Below are positions 32,566 through 43,706 of a DNA stretch of 64,000 bases, piece by piece. The notes beneath the pieces are model-generated. The model was given only the letters and a program-made list of their open reading frames with translations. It was not told where the DNA came from and searched no databases. Each line of letters opens with the position of its first letter. Positions within the stretch are counted from its first letter, which is position 1. Origin of the DNA: Cylindrodendrum hubeiense (taxonomy: Eukaryota > Ascomycota > Sordariomycetes > Hypocreales > Nectriaceae); assembly GCA_014621425.1 (NCBI GenBank), contig JAANBB010000065.1:1-64000 (forward strand), in the 5' to 3' direction. The position numbers and the translations under genes were made by a program.

Positions 32566-35015
32566 ATGGATGATAAATCGGACCTCACGGAGCCGCAGTG
32601 GGCTGTTCTCATGTCCATAATGGACTCTATTCTGCCTTCACTCGAGCGAACACCATCATCCAGCTTCAACGGAATCCCTCTCACAGACTCAGAATACGAC
32701 TCAGCAGTCAGCCATCTCAGTAAAAATACAGTCTTGGATATCTCAGGCACTGTACTTTTTGCATCTTTTCTTGCCGAAACACCCTCCAAGATGAGCGAGT
32801 TCCAAGCTCTTTTGAAGAGAACGATCTCAACTTTGGCCAACGATAAAAGAACTGAATTTGCGTTCCTTTTGTCTATGTTGAAGTGAGTGTCTATTAAGTT
32901 ATAAGTCTCCTACACTGGCGCTTGGGAACTGACATATCTCAAAGCACACGGACTGGAAGTTTGGCCCTCACAGGCACTCTCACTCCCTTCACACAGCTCC
33001 CCATTATCGCTCGCAGCAAGGTAATCAATGGATGGAGGACAAGTTACATACCGATACTACGTTTGGTTTTCAAGCAGCTCACTATGATGGCGAAAAGTAT
33101 TTACCTCCGAACCAGCAGCACTTTCAATGAGTTCTCGGGCTTTCCATCGGCTCTACCACCATCGTCCTCGCCGCAAGAGTCTTATACCTTCAACTTTATT
33201 CGGGTTTCACCATCGGAACAGCCCATTGAAATTGTCACGGATGTTGTAATCGTTGGATCTGGGTGTGGTGCAGGTGTTGCGGCTAAAAACATTGCTGTTG
33301 CTGGACATCGCGTCCTCGTCGTCGAGAAAGGATACCACTTCCCAACCTCGTCGCTGCCTCGACCTCAGGATGATGTATATTTTGATTTGATGGAACAGTC
33401 GGGGTTAATGGCAACCGAGGATGGGTCTGTGGGTATATTTGCCGCATCTTGCTTTGGAGGAGGTGGGACTGTGAATTGGAGTGCGAGCCTTCAACCTCCA
33501 AGCCATGTGCGAACCGAATGGGCCGAAGATCGAGGTCTCAAATTGTTCAACTCGGCGGACTTCCAAAATTGCCTTGATCATGTCTCAAATGAGATGGGTG
33601 TCAGTGATAAGGCAGTTCATAATCACGGCAACGTGACGTTGCTCGAGGGGGCAAGAAAGCTAGGTTTCAGCGCAAAGCCAGTGCCACAGAATTCAGGTGG
33701 CCATGAACACAGCGATGGATATTGTGCGCTTGGATGCGGACTAGGAGAAAAGCAAGGGCCAGTGAACTTTTGGCTTCCAGAAGCGGCAAAGCTGGGAGCT
33801 CAGTTTATGGAGGGATTCAAGGTGGACAGAGTACTGTTTGACACTACTAACGGTAAAAAGGTGGCCACGGGTGTTGAGGGCACTTACAAACCTAGAAAGG
33901 ATAACCATAGATTAGGCGGGCGACTTGACAAAACCATTTCTCAAAAGGTAATCATCAAAGCCAAAAGAGTGGTACTATCCGCTGGTTCCCTATGGACACC
34001 TACTATCTTGACCAAGAGTGGTCTAAAGGTGAGTTTTGGATTGGCGCCGTGTTCTCAATGGCTGGAATCAACGACAATGCTCACAACAGAAATCAGAACA
34101 AACACATCGGGAAAAATCTGCACCTACATACTGTGGGCCTCGCGGCTGGTTTCTTCAAAGAAGATGTGAGACCCTGGGAAGGTATTGTGCCTATGGTATT
34201 TTTCAAGCATCAACCACCCTACTGACAAGCAATAGGTTCAATTCTGACGTCCGTTGTGACCGAACTTGATAACATGGACGGAAAAGGGCATGGTGTCAAG
34301 ATTGAACGTGTTGCAATGATGGTTTGTTTGGCTGATGGATACACTTTCAGAGACAATTCTGACACTTCGATAGCCCGCAATGTCCTCTATATGGCTGAAC
34401 TGGTCATCGGGTTTGGATTACAAGTTGCTCCTGTCAAAGTATCGACACATGCAAACATTCGTCTCCATGGCTCGAGATCGTGATCCCGGCCACGTCTTTC
34501 TGGACAAGAATTCTGGCGAGCCCCGAATCTCATACACACCATCCTCATTTGATTGCCGTCACATGTTGAAGGGAATTGTCGCCTTGGCGAAGATATTATA
34601 CATCCAGGGAGCTTTGGAGATCCACCCGTGCCTACCGGGGCTACGGCCGTTCATTCGAACAGAAGGAACTGATACTTTGGCCTTACTTAACCCTTCCGAC
34701 AACAGAGACGGGAAGATGTCCAATGAAGGTATCATGGATGAGAGGTTCCAGTCATGGCTTAAAGAAATAGAGGCACACGGAAACAGAACTCCAGAGACAC
34801 CGTTTGGTTCTGCGCACCAGATGGGTTCATGCCGGATGAGTGCAAGGGAAAGTGATGGAGTAGTCAACCAGGATGGGAAAGTCTGGGGTACAGACGGGTT
34901 GTATATTGCTGATACGAGCGTGTTCCCGAGCGCTAGTGGCGTCAACCCTATGATCACGGTCATGGCGATCAGCGATTGGATTAGCAGAGGGCTAATCCAA
35001 GAATTGGCAACGTAG
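32566..35015 (+). CDS. Long-chain fatty alcohol oxidase (GMC oxidoreductase)
   Basis: Flavoenzyme expected to oxidise long-chain alcohols to aldehydes with O2 (EC 1.1.3.20 type), usually membrane or peroxisome associated. Five exons: 32566-32882, 32945-34028, 34097-34181, 34236-34321 and 34374-35015 (2,214 nt, 737 aa, the normal length). The FAD-binding motif VIVGSGCGAGVAAKNIAVAG is at about residue 206. The GMC substrate motif region FGGGGTVNWSASLQPP, IGKNLHLHTV and the C-terminal GMC domain (FGSAHQMGSCRM, then GLYIADTSVFPSASGVNP) follow in order. The ORF could be extended 15 nt upstream only from a TTG, so ATG 32566 is the start. The frame is intact. Fatty alcohols from plant or insect waxes are plausible substrates; no neighbouring gene proves it. 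Confidence 0.92.
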
Positions 35016-35780
35016 CGTAGCAGGGTTCTAGACTTTAGAATAAGGCTGAAACTAGATATTCAGAGACGTTTCTTTGCTTCGGCAAGGCGTATTTGACCTA
35101 ACGTTGGGTGCTTATGAAAATGCCTTAGCTGAAACTTGCATAAACATTGTGTGAAACGTGAACAATATTTACTCCGTACAACCTGTCGGGTTCCAGCAAG
35201 GCTCGGCGGAGCCGACTCTCACATGGACCTGCACTTGCGCATACTTCAAACTGAATCAATCGCTGGGCTGTGGAAAGATGCCAATCTCGGCTGTGCTGGT
35301 TTTGGGCGCACTGAGACAGCTGGTGCATGAGGCTGTGTACGGCTTAAATGTCGTAACACATCCAGATGTACTAACAACGCTATAGTAACTGCCCCAACAG
35401 CTGGAGCACATGCATTAATAGCGCTGTAGCACGTACCCTAATAACGCTGTAGCATATGCCCTCATGATGCTACATTGTGCCCCAAGAGCGCTATAATAAA
35501 TATCTAATCTTTTTGTCAATTCGGTTTTGCATTTTTTATCATTTTCGTTTGGGGGTTACTGCACTGCTGTGGACTGTGCCTATTGGGCGACCGCAGCGGT
35601 AGGCAAAATTGACAATTGGCCGCCACATCTGCACTACAACGTATTTACATGACGGTGGCTGTTGCGTCTATTAATAATGTTGGGGGCCAGCGGCAACAAA
35701 ATATAACCCAAGTCTCAATCGTATCCTGAAAACAAACCAGGCTCCCAAATTCTCGTTGGTACCTGTTGAGGGAGTGTACC
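35016..35780. other. Intergenic region with degenerate tandem repeat
   Basis: No gene. The 3' part presumably holds the promoter of the next gene. A degenerate repeat array occupies 35371-35497. Confidence 0.45.
35371..35497. repeat. Degenerate ~24-bp tandem array
   Basis: Five to six diverged units of about 20-25 bp share a gcgctgtagcac[ag]t-like core followed by gcccc, for example taatagcgctgtagcacgt then taataacgctgtagcatatg. Divergence between units is high, so the array is old. Confidence 0.6.
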
Positions 35781-37954
35781 ATGTCTCGTCTACCCTCATC
35801 GCCATTGGTGTCTGAGCTGGACGAGGATGAGATAAAGACGGCTATATCACGGCTACCCTCGCCTGATGCTGAAAACCGGAGTCACGTCCATCCAAGACCT
35901 GCGGAAACTGAATCTCAGTCTCAACGTCCTTCAACCACGTTGCTTGACCATGATGGATCTAGAGAAACAGTGGTGGCTGACAACACACTGTATAAACCCG
36001 ATCTGAAATTGAGTGGTTTGGCGACAATTTCCACAGATTTCAGTGCAATATTCTTCCCAATAGCACTTCTTGTGTTTGTGTGGATGGTCCTGGCGACCCA
36101 CGGCCGCGTTAAGGACCAATCCTACTGCGACTACCAGAATGCCCTCACTGTTGTCAGTTCTGTGTTCTGGGATGAACGGAATATGAAACTAATGGGTGCC
36201 CCTAGCTTGCTTCCATCTTTCCAATTCTATTTGCATCAATAATGGGCCGGCTGATGTATCAAATTGCTCGCTGGAAACTCGAAATAGGCGCTACTCTGGG
36301 CACGCTCGAACAGTTGATGGGAAGCCGAACCCTTGGGGCAACCTTTCTCACGCAGCTTCAGTTACGAACTTTCAATGTACTTGGACTTACAATACTCTTT
36401 GCGTGGGCCTTTTCGCCCCTTGGAGGTCAATCACTGCTGCGACTTCTAGAACTACGGTCGCGGACTGTCCATTCTAACATCGCTTACTATTACATCGATC
36501 TCGAGACTCCATTCAGTAGAAGTTATAAAGAGGATCCGGACGGGGTTCTCAGGACGATTGGGGACTCAGCATTCATCACATCGCTTCTATCGCCGGATCT
36601 AGTTAAGGAAGATACCATGGATATCTGGGGTCATCTCAAAATTCCATTTCTCGAGTCCTATGGCAACCCAAACATCCCTGACTGGCAAAATGCTACTTCG
36701 GCTTCAGGACTGGAATATTCAGCCCTTGTCGGTATTCCAGTAGTAGATATTTCAGCGGGAAATACGACTTTTTCTATTGAGTCGAGCTACATTTATCTCG
36801 ACTGTCCCGAGCCAGCAATGACCGAAGCAAACAGGTCAGTTTGGGGCTTTTATCCGATTGCCCCATACGAAACAGTCTTCAATGAAACTGGTATAAATAG
36901 CACATATGAGTTATGGCCGATGAATGGAACGTGGAACGGATTTCAGCAAAATTCAGATCAAGACCTCGTTAATTGGAACCTTGCCCTGGACCGATTCGTG
37001 GACGTTAACTGGACTAGTTGGTTAAGACCACGGCACTTCGCTGATATGACAAGCATAGAGGCAAAGCCAACGAACCTGCTATTTCAAGGAAGATTCATCA
37101 AACGACCAGGACCGCCTATGTTTGGGAATCTCGTCAAAGCCAAATGCAAAGTCTTTCAGAAATATGTTGAATCCCGCATTAAATGTTCGCGGGTCTCTCC
37201 GTCCACGCCACAAAACTGCGGCGTGGTTGAGCAGCGAGCTTCCAGAAAGGCCCATGCGCCTAAAACGGTATCGCACCTCTCATTCCCAAGCAAATTTGAG
37301 CGAATCAGCCGCGATCTCCCCCTGGCAGCACCGCATTCTACGACGACGACTGACCTCTCTTTAAACTTCCTCAAGCACCAGACCGTCTTTCAGATGATGA
37401 CAGGAAATCCTACCGTATACTTAGAACAACTTGATTCGAACACTTTCAGTTACCGCTTCAGCCAACTTCTCAATTCATATCTGCTTGTCAACCATATTCC
37501 CTTTGATGTCTTGGTGGGTGGGAGCATCAACTTCGAAACAACCTCGTCGACCAAGAGAAAAGTCCCAGCTGAGGTAAGCGATCTGGTACAAGTCTACTTC
37601 GTGTCATGGGCATGGGCAACAATCTGTATTATTACTTGCACGATACTGCTAGCCAGCGGAATATTAGGCGTTGTATTTGCCCATTTGGCCAAAGGGCCGG
37701 AAGTGCTGGGGTTCGCCTCAACAGTGATCCGCGACTCCCGGTACATGGATGTAAATCCTGACATAGGGCGAATGAATGGAGGCGATATAACGTTTCTTAT
37801 GAAGGACCAGCGGGTTCGATACGGTTACACTCACCTCACACGTCGACAATGCCCGCTTGTAGGAGTTAGAGTCCAGGAGGATATTGGGGTGATCGAACCA
37901 AATATGCGACGAGAATCGAAAAGTCTATTAGGATCATCTAGAGCGCCGGCATGA
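35781..37954 (+). CDS. Fungal multi-span membrane protein with glycosylated extracellular domain
   Basis: Two exons, 35781-36152 and 36206-37954 (2,121 nt, 706 aa). The intron has a less usual gtcagt donor but a textbook branch (aaactaatg) and cctag acceptor, and joins the frames so that the membrane segments become continuous. A polar N-terminus of about 75 residues precedes a span (IFFPIALLVFVWMVLA), a second near LASIFPILFASIM, the signature WKLEIGATLGTLEQLMGSRT, and a third span (VLGLTILFAWAFSPLGG). A large loop follows with many N-glycosylation sequons (NTT, NRS, NET, NST, NGT, NWT) and paired cysteines. A last span lies at ICIITCTILLASGILGVVFA before a cytosolic tail. This pattern matches a widespread unnamed ascomycete family; no function is known to me. 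Confidence 0.8.
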
Positions 37955-38741
37955 TGGAATATGAGGGACGAGAATAATTAATAGGATACTTTTAATTGGG
38001 AAATTCAATTTTCGGACTGAGTTGAACTTTAGCACTATTGAAACTTTATCATGTGGACGATGTGACTCCTTTTTTCCCTCTTAAAATATTCGTTGGCTCC
38101 TGGCTCCTGGACCCTAGACTTTTCAATTCTCCCCGTCCCTCGATCGTGGTGGGACTACCCCCCTAGTATTGAGAGACGATAAACGACTTCTCCGATGGCC
38201 GCTTTTATGGCCCAATTATCTTCCGGCTCAACTCTCAGAACTGGGCCCTCATAGAATACTTCCACAGAAAGCATTGGGCTCCGGTAGAAACCTTCCTGAT
38301 TTTGAGATATGGCGGTATGGCATTGACAATCAATCCTTAACTTTCACGCCTATGTGTTATCCTTAACCTGTTATTTGTATCCATGGTTCTATCTGGTACT
38401 TAGACTCAAGTTCATGGAATACTTGGTGTCCGGTCATAGCTCATTCTGTACTTATAACACACGGCCACAATGGACACGTGTCATCAAGGGTTACCCCCCC
38501 GACTAACGCTGCTGTCAGATAACTGATCTGCAGCAGTTCACCCCTCTGAGAGCTCTAGAAGGATTTAGAGAGACAGCCAACCAACCAGTCTCCACCGAAT
38601 CGTCTGTCACCAACCCCATCAAACACGTGTTTCAATTCAGGTTACTCTCTTCCCGTTGAGTACGTTCATAAAATCCTATACTCTTCTATGCATCCATTTC
38701 GGCAGGAGTTCATGCTTTTCCAAACTATCCACTAGCCACAG
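37955..38741. other. Intergenic region with dispersed repeat B
   Basis: No gene was recognised; a 65-codon ORF at 38169-38366 lacks support. It contains copy 1 of repeat B (37983-38168). The last 200 bp precede the kinase gene and are expected to hold its promoter. Confidence 0.45.
37983..38168 (+). repeat. Dispersed repeat B, copy 1
   Basis: Aligns with 40971-41152 in the same orientation. Shared stretches include gatactt[tc]taa, caattttcggac / caatttttggac, ttgaacttt, a cctttttt run, cctagaacttt-like and ccctcgat[ct][gc]tggtgg. Identity is roughly two thirds by eye, so the copies are old. Confidence 0.6.
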
Positions 38742-40201
38742 ATGATCGGCTGGTTCTCCCAGATCCTACCGCGGCGCGTGTTTCCGCGACGACCGTGTCT
38801 TTCAAGTCCTCAATACTCAATACCAAAGTCTCGCATCTTCTCACATGTGCCTCGTTCGACAACGTCGACCTCAAGTTTTGAGTACGGGTACATTGAAGCC
38901 GTGGAAACACTGGAAGACTACCGGCCGGGGGGTTATCATGCTATCCAAATCGACGACCGCCTTCACATGCGATACCGTATAGTACACAAGCTTGGTCACG
39001 GCACTTTTTCAACGGCCTGGCTTGCTCTCGATGAACAGACATCGAAATATGCCGCCATCAAAGTCGGCACCGCGGACGCAGACAGGCGAGAGGTAGACAT
39101 CTTGTCCCAGCTTACGACAGGAGTCGCTGCTTCCAGCCATGCCGCAGACAAGGCGTCGATGATCCCCATGGCCATTGACTGCTTTAGTCTTGACGGCCCT
39201 AATGGGACTCATCCTTGTTTTGTGACAGTCCCGGCAAGATGCAGCCTGATGGATGCGAAAGAGGCATCGGATCCGAGACTGCTCCAGCTCGACGTTGCCC
39301 GGTCTCTTGCTGCCCAGCTTGTTATGGCCGTCGCCCTTGTTCACTCGCAGGGTTATGCCCATGGAGGTGAGTGTTCCTTATCCTCATTTCCACCTCTCCT
39401 CTCATCATCTAATAACATTCCCTTCCAGACCTTCACCTTGGCAACCTCCTTCTCCAGCTGCCATCTTCTCTCAACAATCTCTCAGTGGAGCAGTTGTATG
39501 CTAGGTTTGGAGCCCCGGAGCCAGAGCCTGTCATCCGCCTCGACGGGAAACCAATCTCTTCAGCATCTGGAGTTCCTTTACAAGCCATCCCGCCCGTGTG
39601 GCTTGGCGTAGCAAGCGATAAAATCACTCTTGACGAGGCGAAACTGTTACTTAGCGACTTTGGTGTCGCCTTTCGCCCGTCAAATAAGTCTCGCTTTGAA
39701 TCGAATACACCCCTTGTTATCCGGCCGCCCGAGGCACTATTCGAGCCGACGACACCACTATCTTTCGCGTCGGATATATGGAGCCTTGGTTGCACTATTT
39801 TCGAGTTGCTTGCCCACAGGTCCCTCATCGACGGAATCCTCACGCCCCAGGACGAAATAACGGCGCAGCAGGTGCACTTACAGGGTTCTTTGCCGTCTGA
39901 GTGGTGGGATAAGTGGGAGAAGCGTTTCAAATGGTTCGACGAAGCCGGGAGATCGCTCAGTAATGAGCGTGATATATGGTCGTGGGAAAGGCGATTTGAG
40001 CAATGGATACAGGAGCCGAGAGAGTCTTGTGGTATGGACATTGTTAATGAGGAAGAGAGGGTTGCACTCCTTGAGATGTTACACTGGATGCTCGCGTGGA
40101 GGCCTAGGGAGCGGCCAAATGCGGAAGATGTCTTGGGCACGGCTTGGATGAAGAGGTGGGCTTTGCCGGCGTACCATGAGAGTCGGAGGGCTTGGGCATG
40201 A
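38742..40201 (+). CDS. SRPK-like protein kinase
   Basis: Two exons, 38742-39366 and 39429-40201 (1,398 nt, 465 aa); the intron splits the codon before the catalytic loop. The family start EDYRPGGYHAIQIDD and RYRIVHKLGHGTFSTAWLA (glycine loop) are typical of fungal SR-protein kinases. AAIKVG supplies the ATP-binding lysine. The catalytic loop reads HGDLHLGNLL rather than HRDLK, keeping the base Asp and the Asn. LLSDFGVAF gives the Mg-binding Asp, and DIWSLGCTIFELL is subdomain IX. The loop form HGDLHxxN is common in the accessory kinases of this group, so activity is likely. The substrate is unknown; fungal genomes carry many such copies. The N-terminal 35 residues are Arg/Pro/Ser-rich and could be a targeting peptide, but this is weak. 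Confidence 0.88.
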
Positions 40202-40663
40202 GATTCGTGAACTCTGATCCCAACATGTACCATATACTGGGGGATTTTGGAGATTATCTAGTACCGGAATAGATGTGACAGAGAGCACAAACTTTTCCAC
40301 ACGTATATATGGCGTCCGAGGATTTCTTTTAAAGAATAATAAACGATAGGGAGACGAAATTCATTTATAAGCGACCCAGCTTTGGCCAGTAATTTCTTCG
40401 ATAAGCCCGACAACTGTTCTCATGATCCCACGAACTATCTCTCCTTACAAAACCCCTAGACATATATGGACATAATATAAACACCGCAGTGTCGTAGTCT
40501 TAATCTCTCCCGTTCCGCAATCCCAAAGTTTAAAAGGATGGTAGAGTTTCGGAAACAGAGTCTTTAAAAGCGGCAGAGAGGTTCCTTACAGCCTACTTTA
40601 GATTAGAAAAAGGGAAGGACAAGCAGTATATTTATAACATAAAGTTAAAGAGTATGGCTAGTC

Positions 40664-40901
40664 GTACATAAATACAAAGCTTAGCCCCTGAGTCCTAACC
40701 TAATGAATACACTTATATGATTAACCTAAAAGGGAATTGTTATGACTAGACCTAATAAATAATCAAAATCAAATACAATAGTTGGATAACAAAATACTAA
40801 TAACTAGACTTATTGGGCTTCTCCTGGTGAAATGTGATATTAGGTGTGTTGCTGATAATTCTCGAAGAGCTGTATCTAGATGTGTGCGAATAGCAACCCG
40901 C
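40664..40901 (+). repeat. Dispersed repeat A, copy 2
   Basis: Direct-orientation homologue of 31613-31861, with the identical 19-bp core at 40671-40689 and the block gatgtgtgcgaatagca at about 40879. No ORF and no obvious terminal inverted repeats. Confidence 0.75.
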
Positions 40902-40970
40902 AAGTTAGAAAGATTCATAAGATCATCAAGATCACTAAAATAGACTATAAAGGATGAGTATGATTTTCTC

Positions 40971-41152
40971 AGATACTTCTAAGTATAAAATACAATTTTT
41001 GGACCGATTTGAACTTTGATCTAAGTAATATTTTGTCATGCGATTGACGCGACCTTTTTTCCCCCCTCCAAGGTGTCGGCTGGTCCTTGTCCCCTAGAAC
41101 TTTCCACTCCATATGCCCCTCGATTCTGGTGGAACTATTCCCCTGGCATGAG
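40971..41152 (+). repeat. Dispersed repeat B, copy 2
   Basis: Direct-orientation homologue of 37983-38168 (see that copy for shared blocks). It lies just downstream of repeat A copy 2. Confidence 0.6.
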
Positions 41153-42141
41153 CTGTACCATTCTCCCATACGTGCCGTATTCGTCACACCGCAACAAATC
41201 ACCAAGCCCTAGCTTTGTCGGCCGGGTTGCCGGCCTGCAGCGGCTCAGGGAAAGAGGTCCCCGCTTGAGGTAGTGGGGATTTAACCCATCATTCAATTTG
41301 TTGAGCACGACATCATGCCATGTACAAGTATGCAAGACTGTACTGTCCCGTATTGAGCTCCACACGAAATCGGGAGTGGGGAAGCTGCCCAAGGCCATTG
41401 GCTTGACGTCCAAGCCCTCAAACACTATGTGAAAGAGATTGATGGCCTGTACTGAGAATAAGTTTTATTCGGGCGTGAAAAAGCAGCTTGTTTGAAATTT
41501 TACGTGCCAAGTCGTAACCCAAATCGTTGGCTTCAAAGAATCACAGCCAATATTTACCAATCTACTCTTCAATGCCCCTGTGGTTGCGTATGTTGATTGT
41601 ACATCAAAAGGTATTGCATTAATCTGTGCTTCTGAAAATGAATATAAATTAAGTGAGAGTAGTTCTTCGGGTGCCAAAGGCCCAGTCTACCGCATATCTA
41701 GACGTCACTTTCGAGTTTCAAAGGATAATAATAGATGACAATGATACGGAGCTTGCACAATCTTATAGCATAGATGAAGAGAGTAATGACAGGCCGGCGT
41801 CTGCACGAACTTGACTCGCTATACATAAGGGTTAATGCAGTTGGATGCTGTGTTGGTTGGTTAGCGGCCAATGAAGTTGGCCGTTCTTGCAAGGGCCCCG
41901 GTTTGAGACGAATCGGAAGACGAACGGAGAGACACGAGAGAAGAAGACATCATATGATTCCGACTCGTGTCCATATACCCTGCCGAAACCCTTGCAAGTC
42001 TCAAGCGTGTCGTGGTGATCATTTAAAGTCGCCGATCCCGCGAGGTTGAGGCGTAATTAACAAGTTTGGTCAGTCACTACAAAACCACTCAACCAACAAG
42101 TGGACCCACTGAATGAATTTGAGAAAGTTACATTTTGAATC

Positions 42142-43577
42142 ATGGAAACTGGAGACCGGAGCTTTGTTGTAATGCCAGATCATGAGGTTTATTTCATCTC
42201 TGCCGCCGATTGAGCATATGCTGACAGTCTACTCAGATCTTCGATGATCGTGACTCCTCAATCGGTAATGTATGGATGAACTTCCAGTGTTTTCTTTGGA
42301 AATCGGATGACAGATGACTGACTGCATGTAAAAATTTCTCAGGATGCGGAATCTTCAACCCAGAGCTTGTCAAGCTCCATTCTTGACTACCGCCGCGAAA
42401 ATGGGAGGACATATCATCGTTACAAAGAGGGAAGTGAGTTGCTTATTTTACCAAATATTCTATCAAGTGCCTTGCAATCGCTGACAGTGAGCAGAGTATA
42501 GTCTTCCAAATGATGCCCAAGAAAATGAGAGGCTAGGTATGATTGCACATTATTGGCCACTCTAAACCTCACACTTACCTGGTATAGATCTGCAACATCA
42601 TCTTTTTCTTCTCACCTTCCACAACAAACTGGGTCTGGCGCCACCAAATAGCCCTGGATGGAAGGCGAATCGAGTGCTAGACCTAGGCACTGGTACAGGG
42701 ATCTGGGCAATGGATTACGGCGACGAGAATCCGGAGACCAACGTAAGCAACCATGTCCTAAGATAAGTGTACTTGCTAAACGAATTGTAGGTTATCGGTG
42801 TTGATCTGTCACCTATTCAGCCAGCTTTGTATACATTTACCAAACTCAGGTTCATCCAAGTCTCTAGAAGCTGACGAGAGCCTAGTGTTCCGCCAAATGT
42901 CGAGTTTCATATCGACGATATTGATGAGCAATGGACATACTCCCAGCCCTTTGACTATATCCACAGCAGGATGATGAATTTTAGCATCCAGGACTGGCCA
43001 GAATATCTTCGCAAAATCTTCGAGTAGGTTTAGTTTGGTTTCGATAAACATGTATCAGTGCTCCTAACTCGAATAGCAACCTGACACCGGGTGGCTACGT
43101 TGAGCTGCAAGAAGTAGGCGTTTTTGCCATGTCTGACGACGACACGCTGAATGAGGACCACGACCTAGCGAAATGTTTTAAGCTTTTAGATGAAGCCTCC
43201 ATTAAGCATGGCCGCGCATACCATGCTATCAATAAGTTCAAAGAAATCATGATCCAGGCCGGATTTGTTGATGTCGTTGAGTCGCGGTTTATGTGGCCAA
43301 CAAATGCCTGGCCGAAAGACAAGAAGCATAAAGAGCTTGGGATTTGGAACAACGAGAACATGTCCATCGCCCTCGAGTCACTCACTATGGCCGCCTTCAC
43401 GAGGGCCCATGGCTGGACTCGCGAGGAGGTTACGCTGTTCTTAGCTGGAGTGCGAAAAGATATGCACAACCCGAACATTCATGCGTACTGGCCCATGTAT
43501 GCCCCTCGCCCCATTATTTCTGTCTGAGCTAACCATTAAATAGCTACTCAATTTACGGAAGGAAGCCTGGAGCTTAA
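42142..43577 (+). CDS. LaeA-like SAM-dependent methyltransferase (copy 1)
   Basis: Nine exons assemble cleanly: 42142-42186, 42237-42269, 42343-42433, 42495-42536, 42588-42742, 42791-42828, 42886-43023, 43077-43496 and 43544-43577 (996 nt, 331 aa). The protein has the family order: a short acidic N-terminus, SSSILDYRRENGRTYHRY, YSLPNDAQENERLDLQHH, SAM motif I VLDLGTGTGIWAMD (about residues 100-113), VIGVDLSPIQPAFVPPN (motif II and post-II), FDYIHSRMM, NLTPGGYVELQE, and the terminal IYGRKP. LaeA-type proteins of the TAM group regulate secondary metabolism in fungi, but most paralogues have no known substrate. No biosynthetic backbone gene is nearby. The second intron donor (gtatgg) is the least certain. 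Confidence 0.88.
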
Positions 43578-43706
43578 GTCCGTGAGCAGGAATAAATTTG
43601 AGATAGCAGTTCTTTCTAAAACTATATCTAACAAAGCGGATTCGCTTGCCGAAATCTAAAAACATGTACTGCTTACTAGTTGGCCGTAGTAGCCACCCAA
43701 ATGTTA

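Larger units (their letters stand above)
40202..42141. other. AT-rich intergenic region with repeats A and B
   Basis: About 1.9 kb without a supportable gene. It holds copy 2 of repeat A (40664-40901) and, 70 bp further on, copy 2 of repeat B (40971-41152). The two may therefore be parts of one old element about 490 bp long. Short ORFs at 41073-41425 and 41774-42049 lack motifs. Confidence 0.5.

Noticed and set aside
31613..40901. Composite transposon carrying three genes
   Set aside because: The direct repeats are diverged, have no ORF or target duplication that I can see, and the enclosed genes are ordinary fungal genes with introns.
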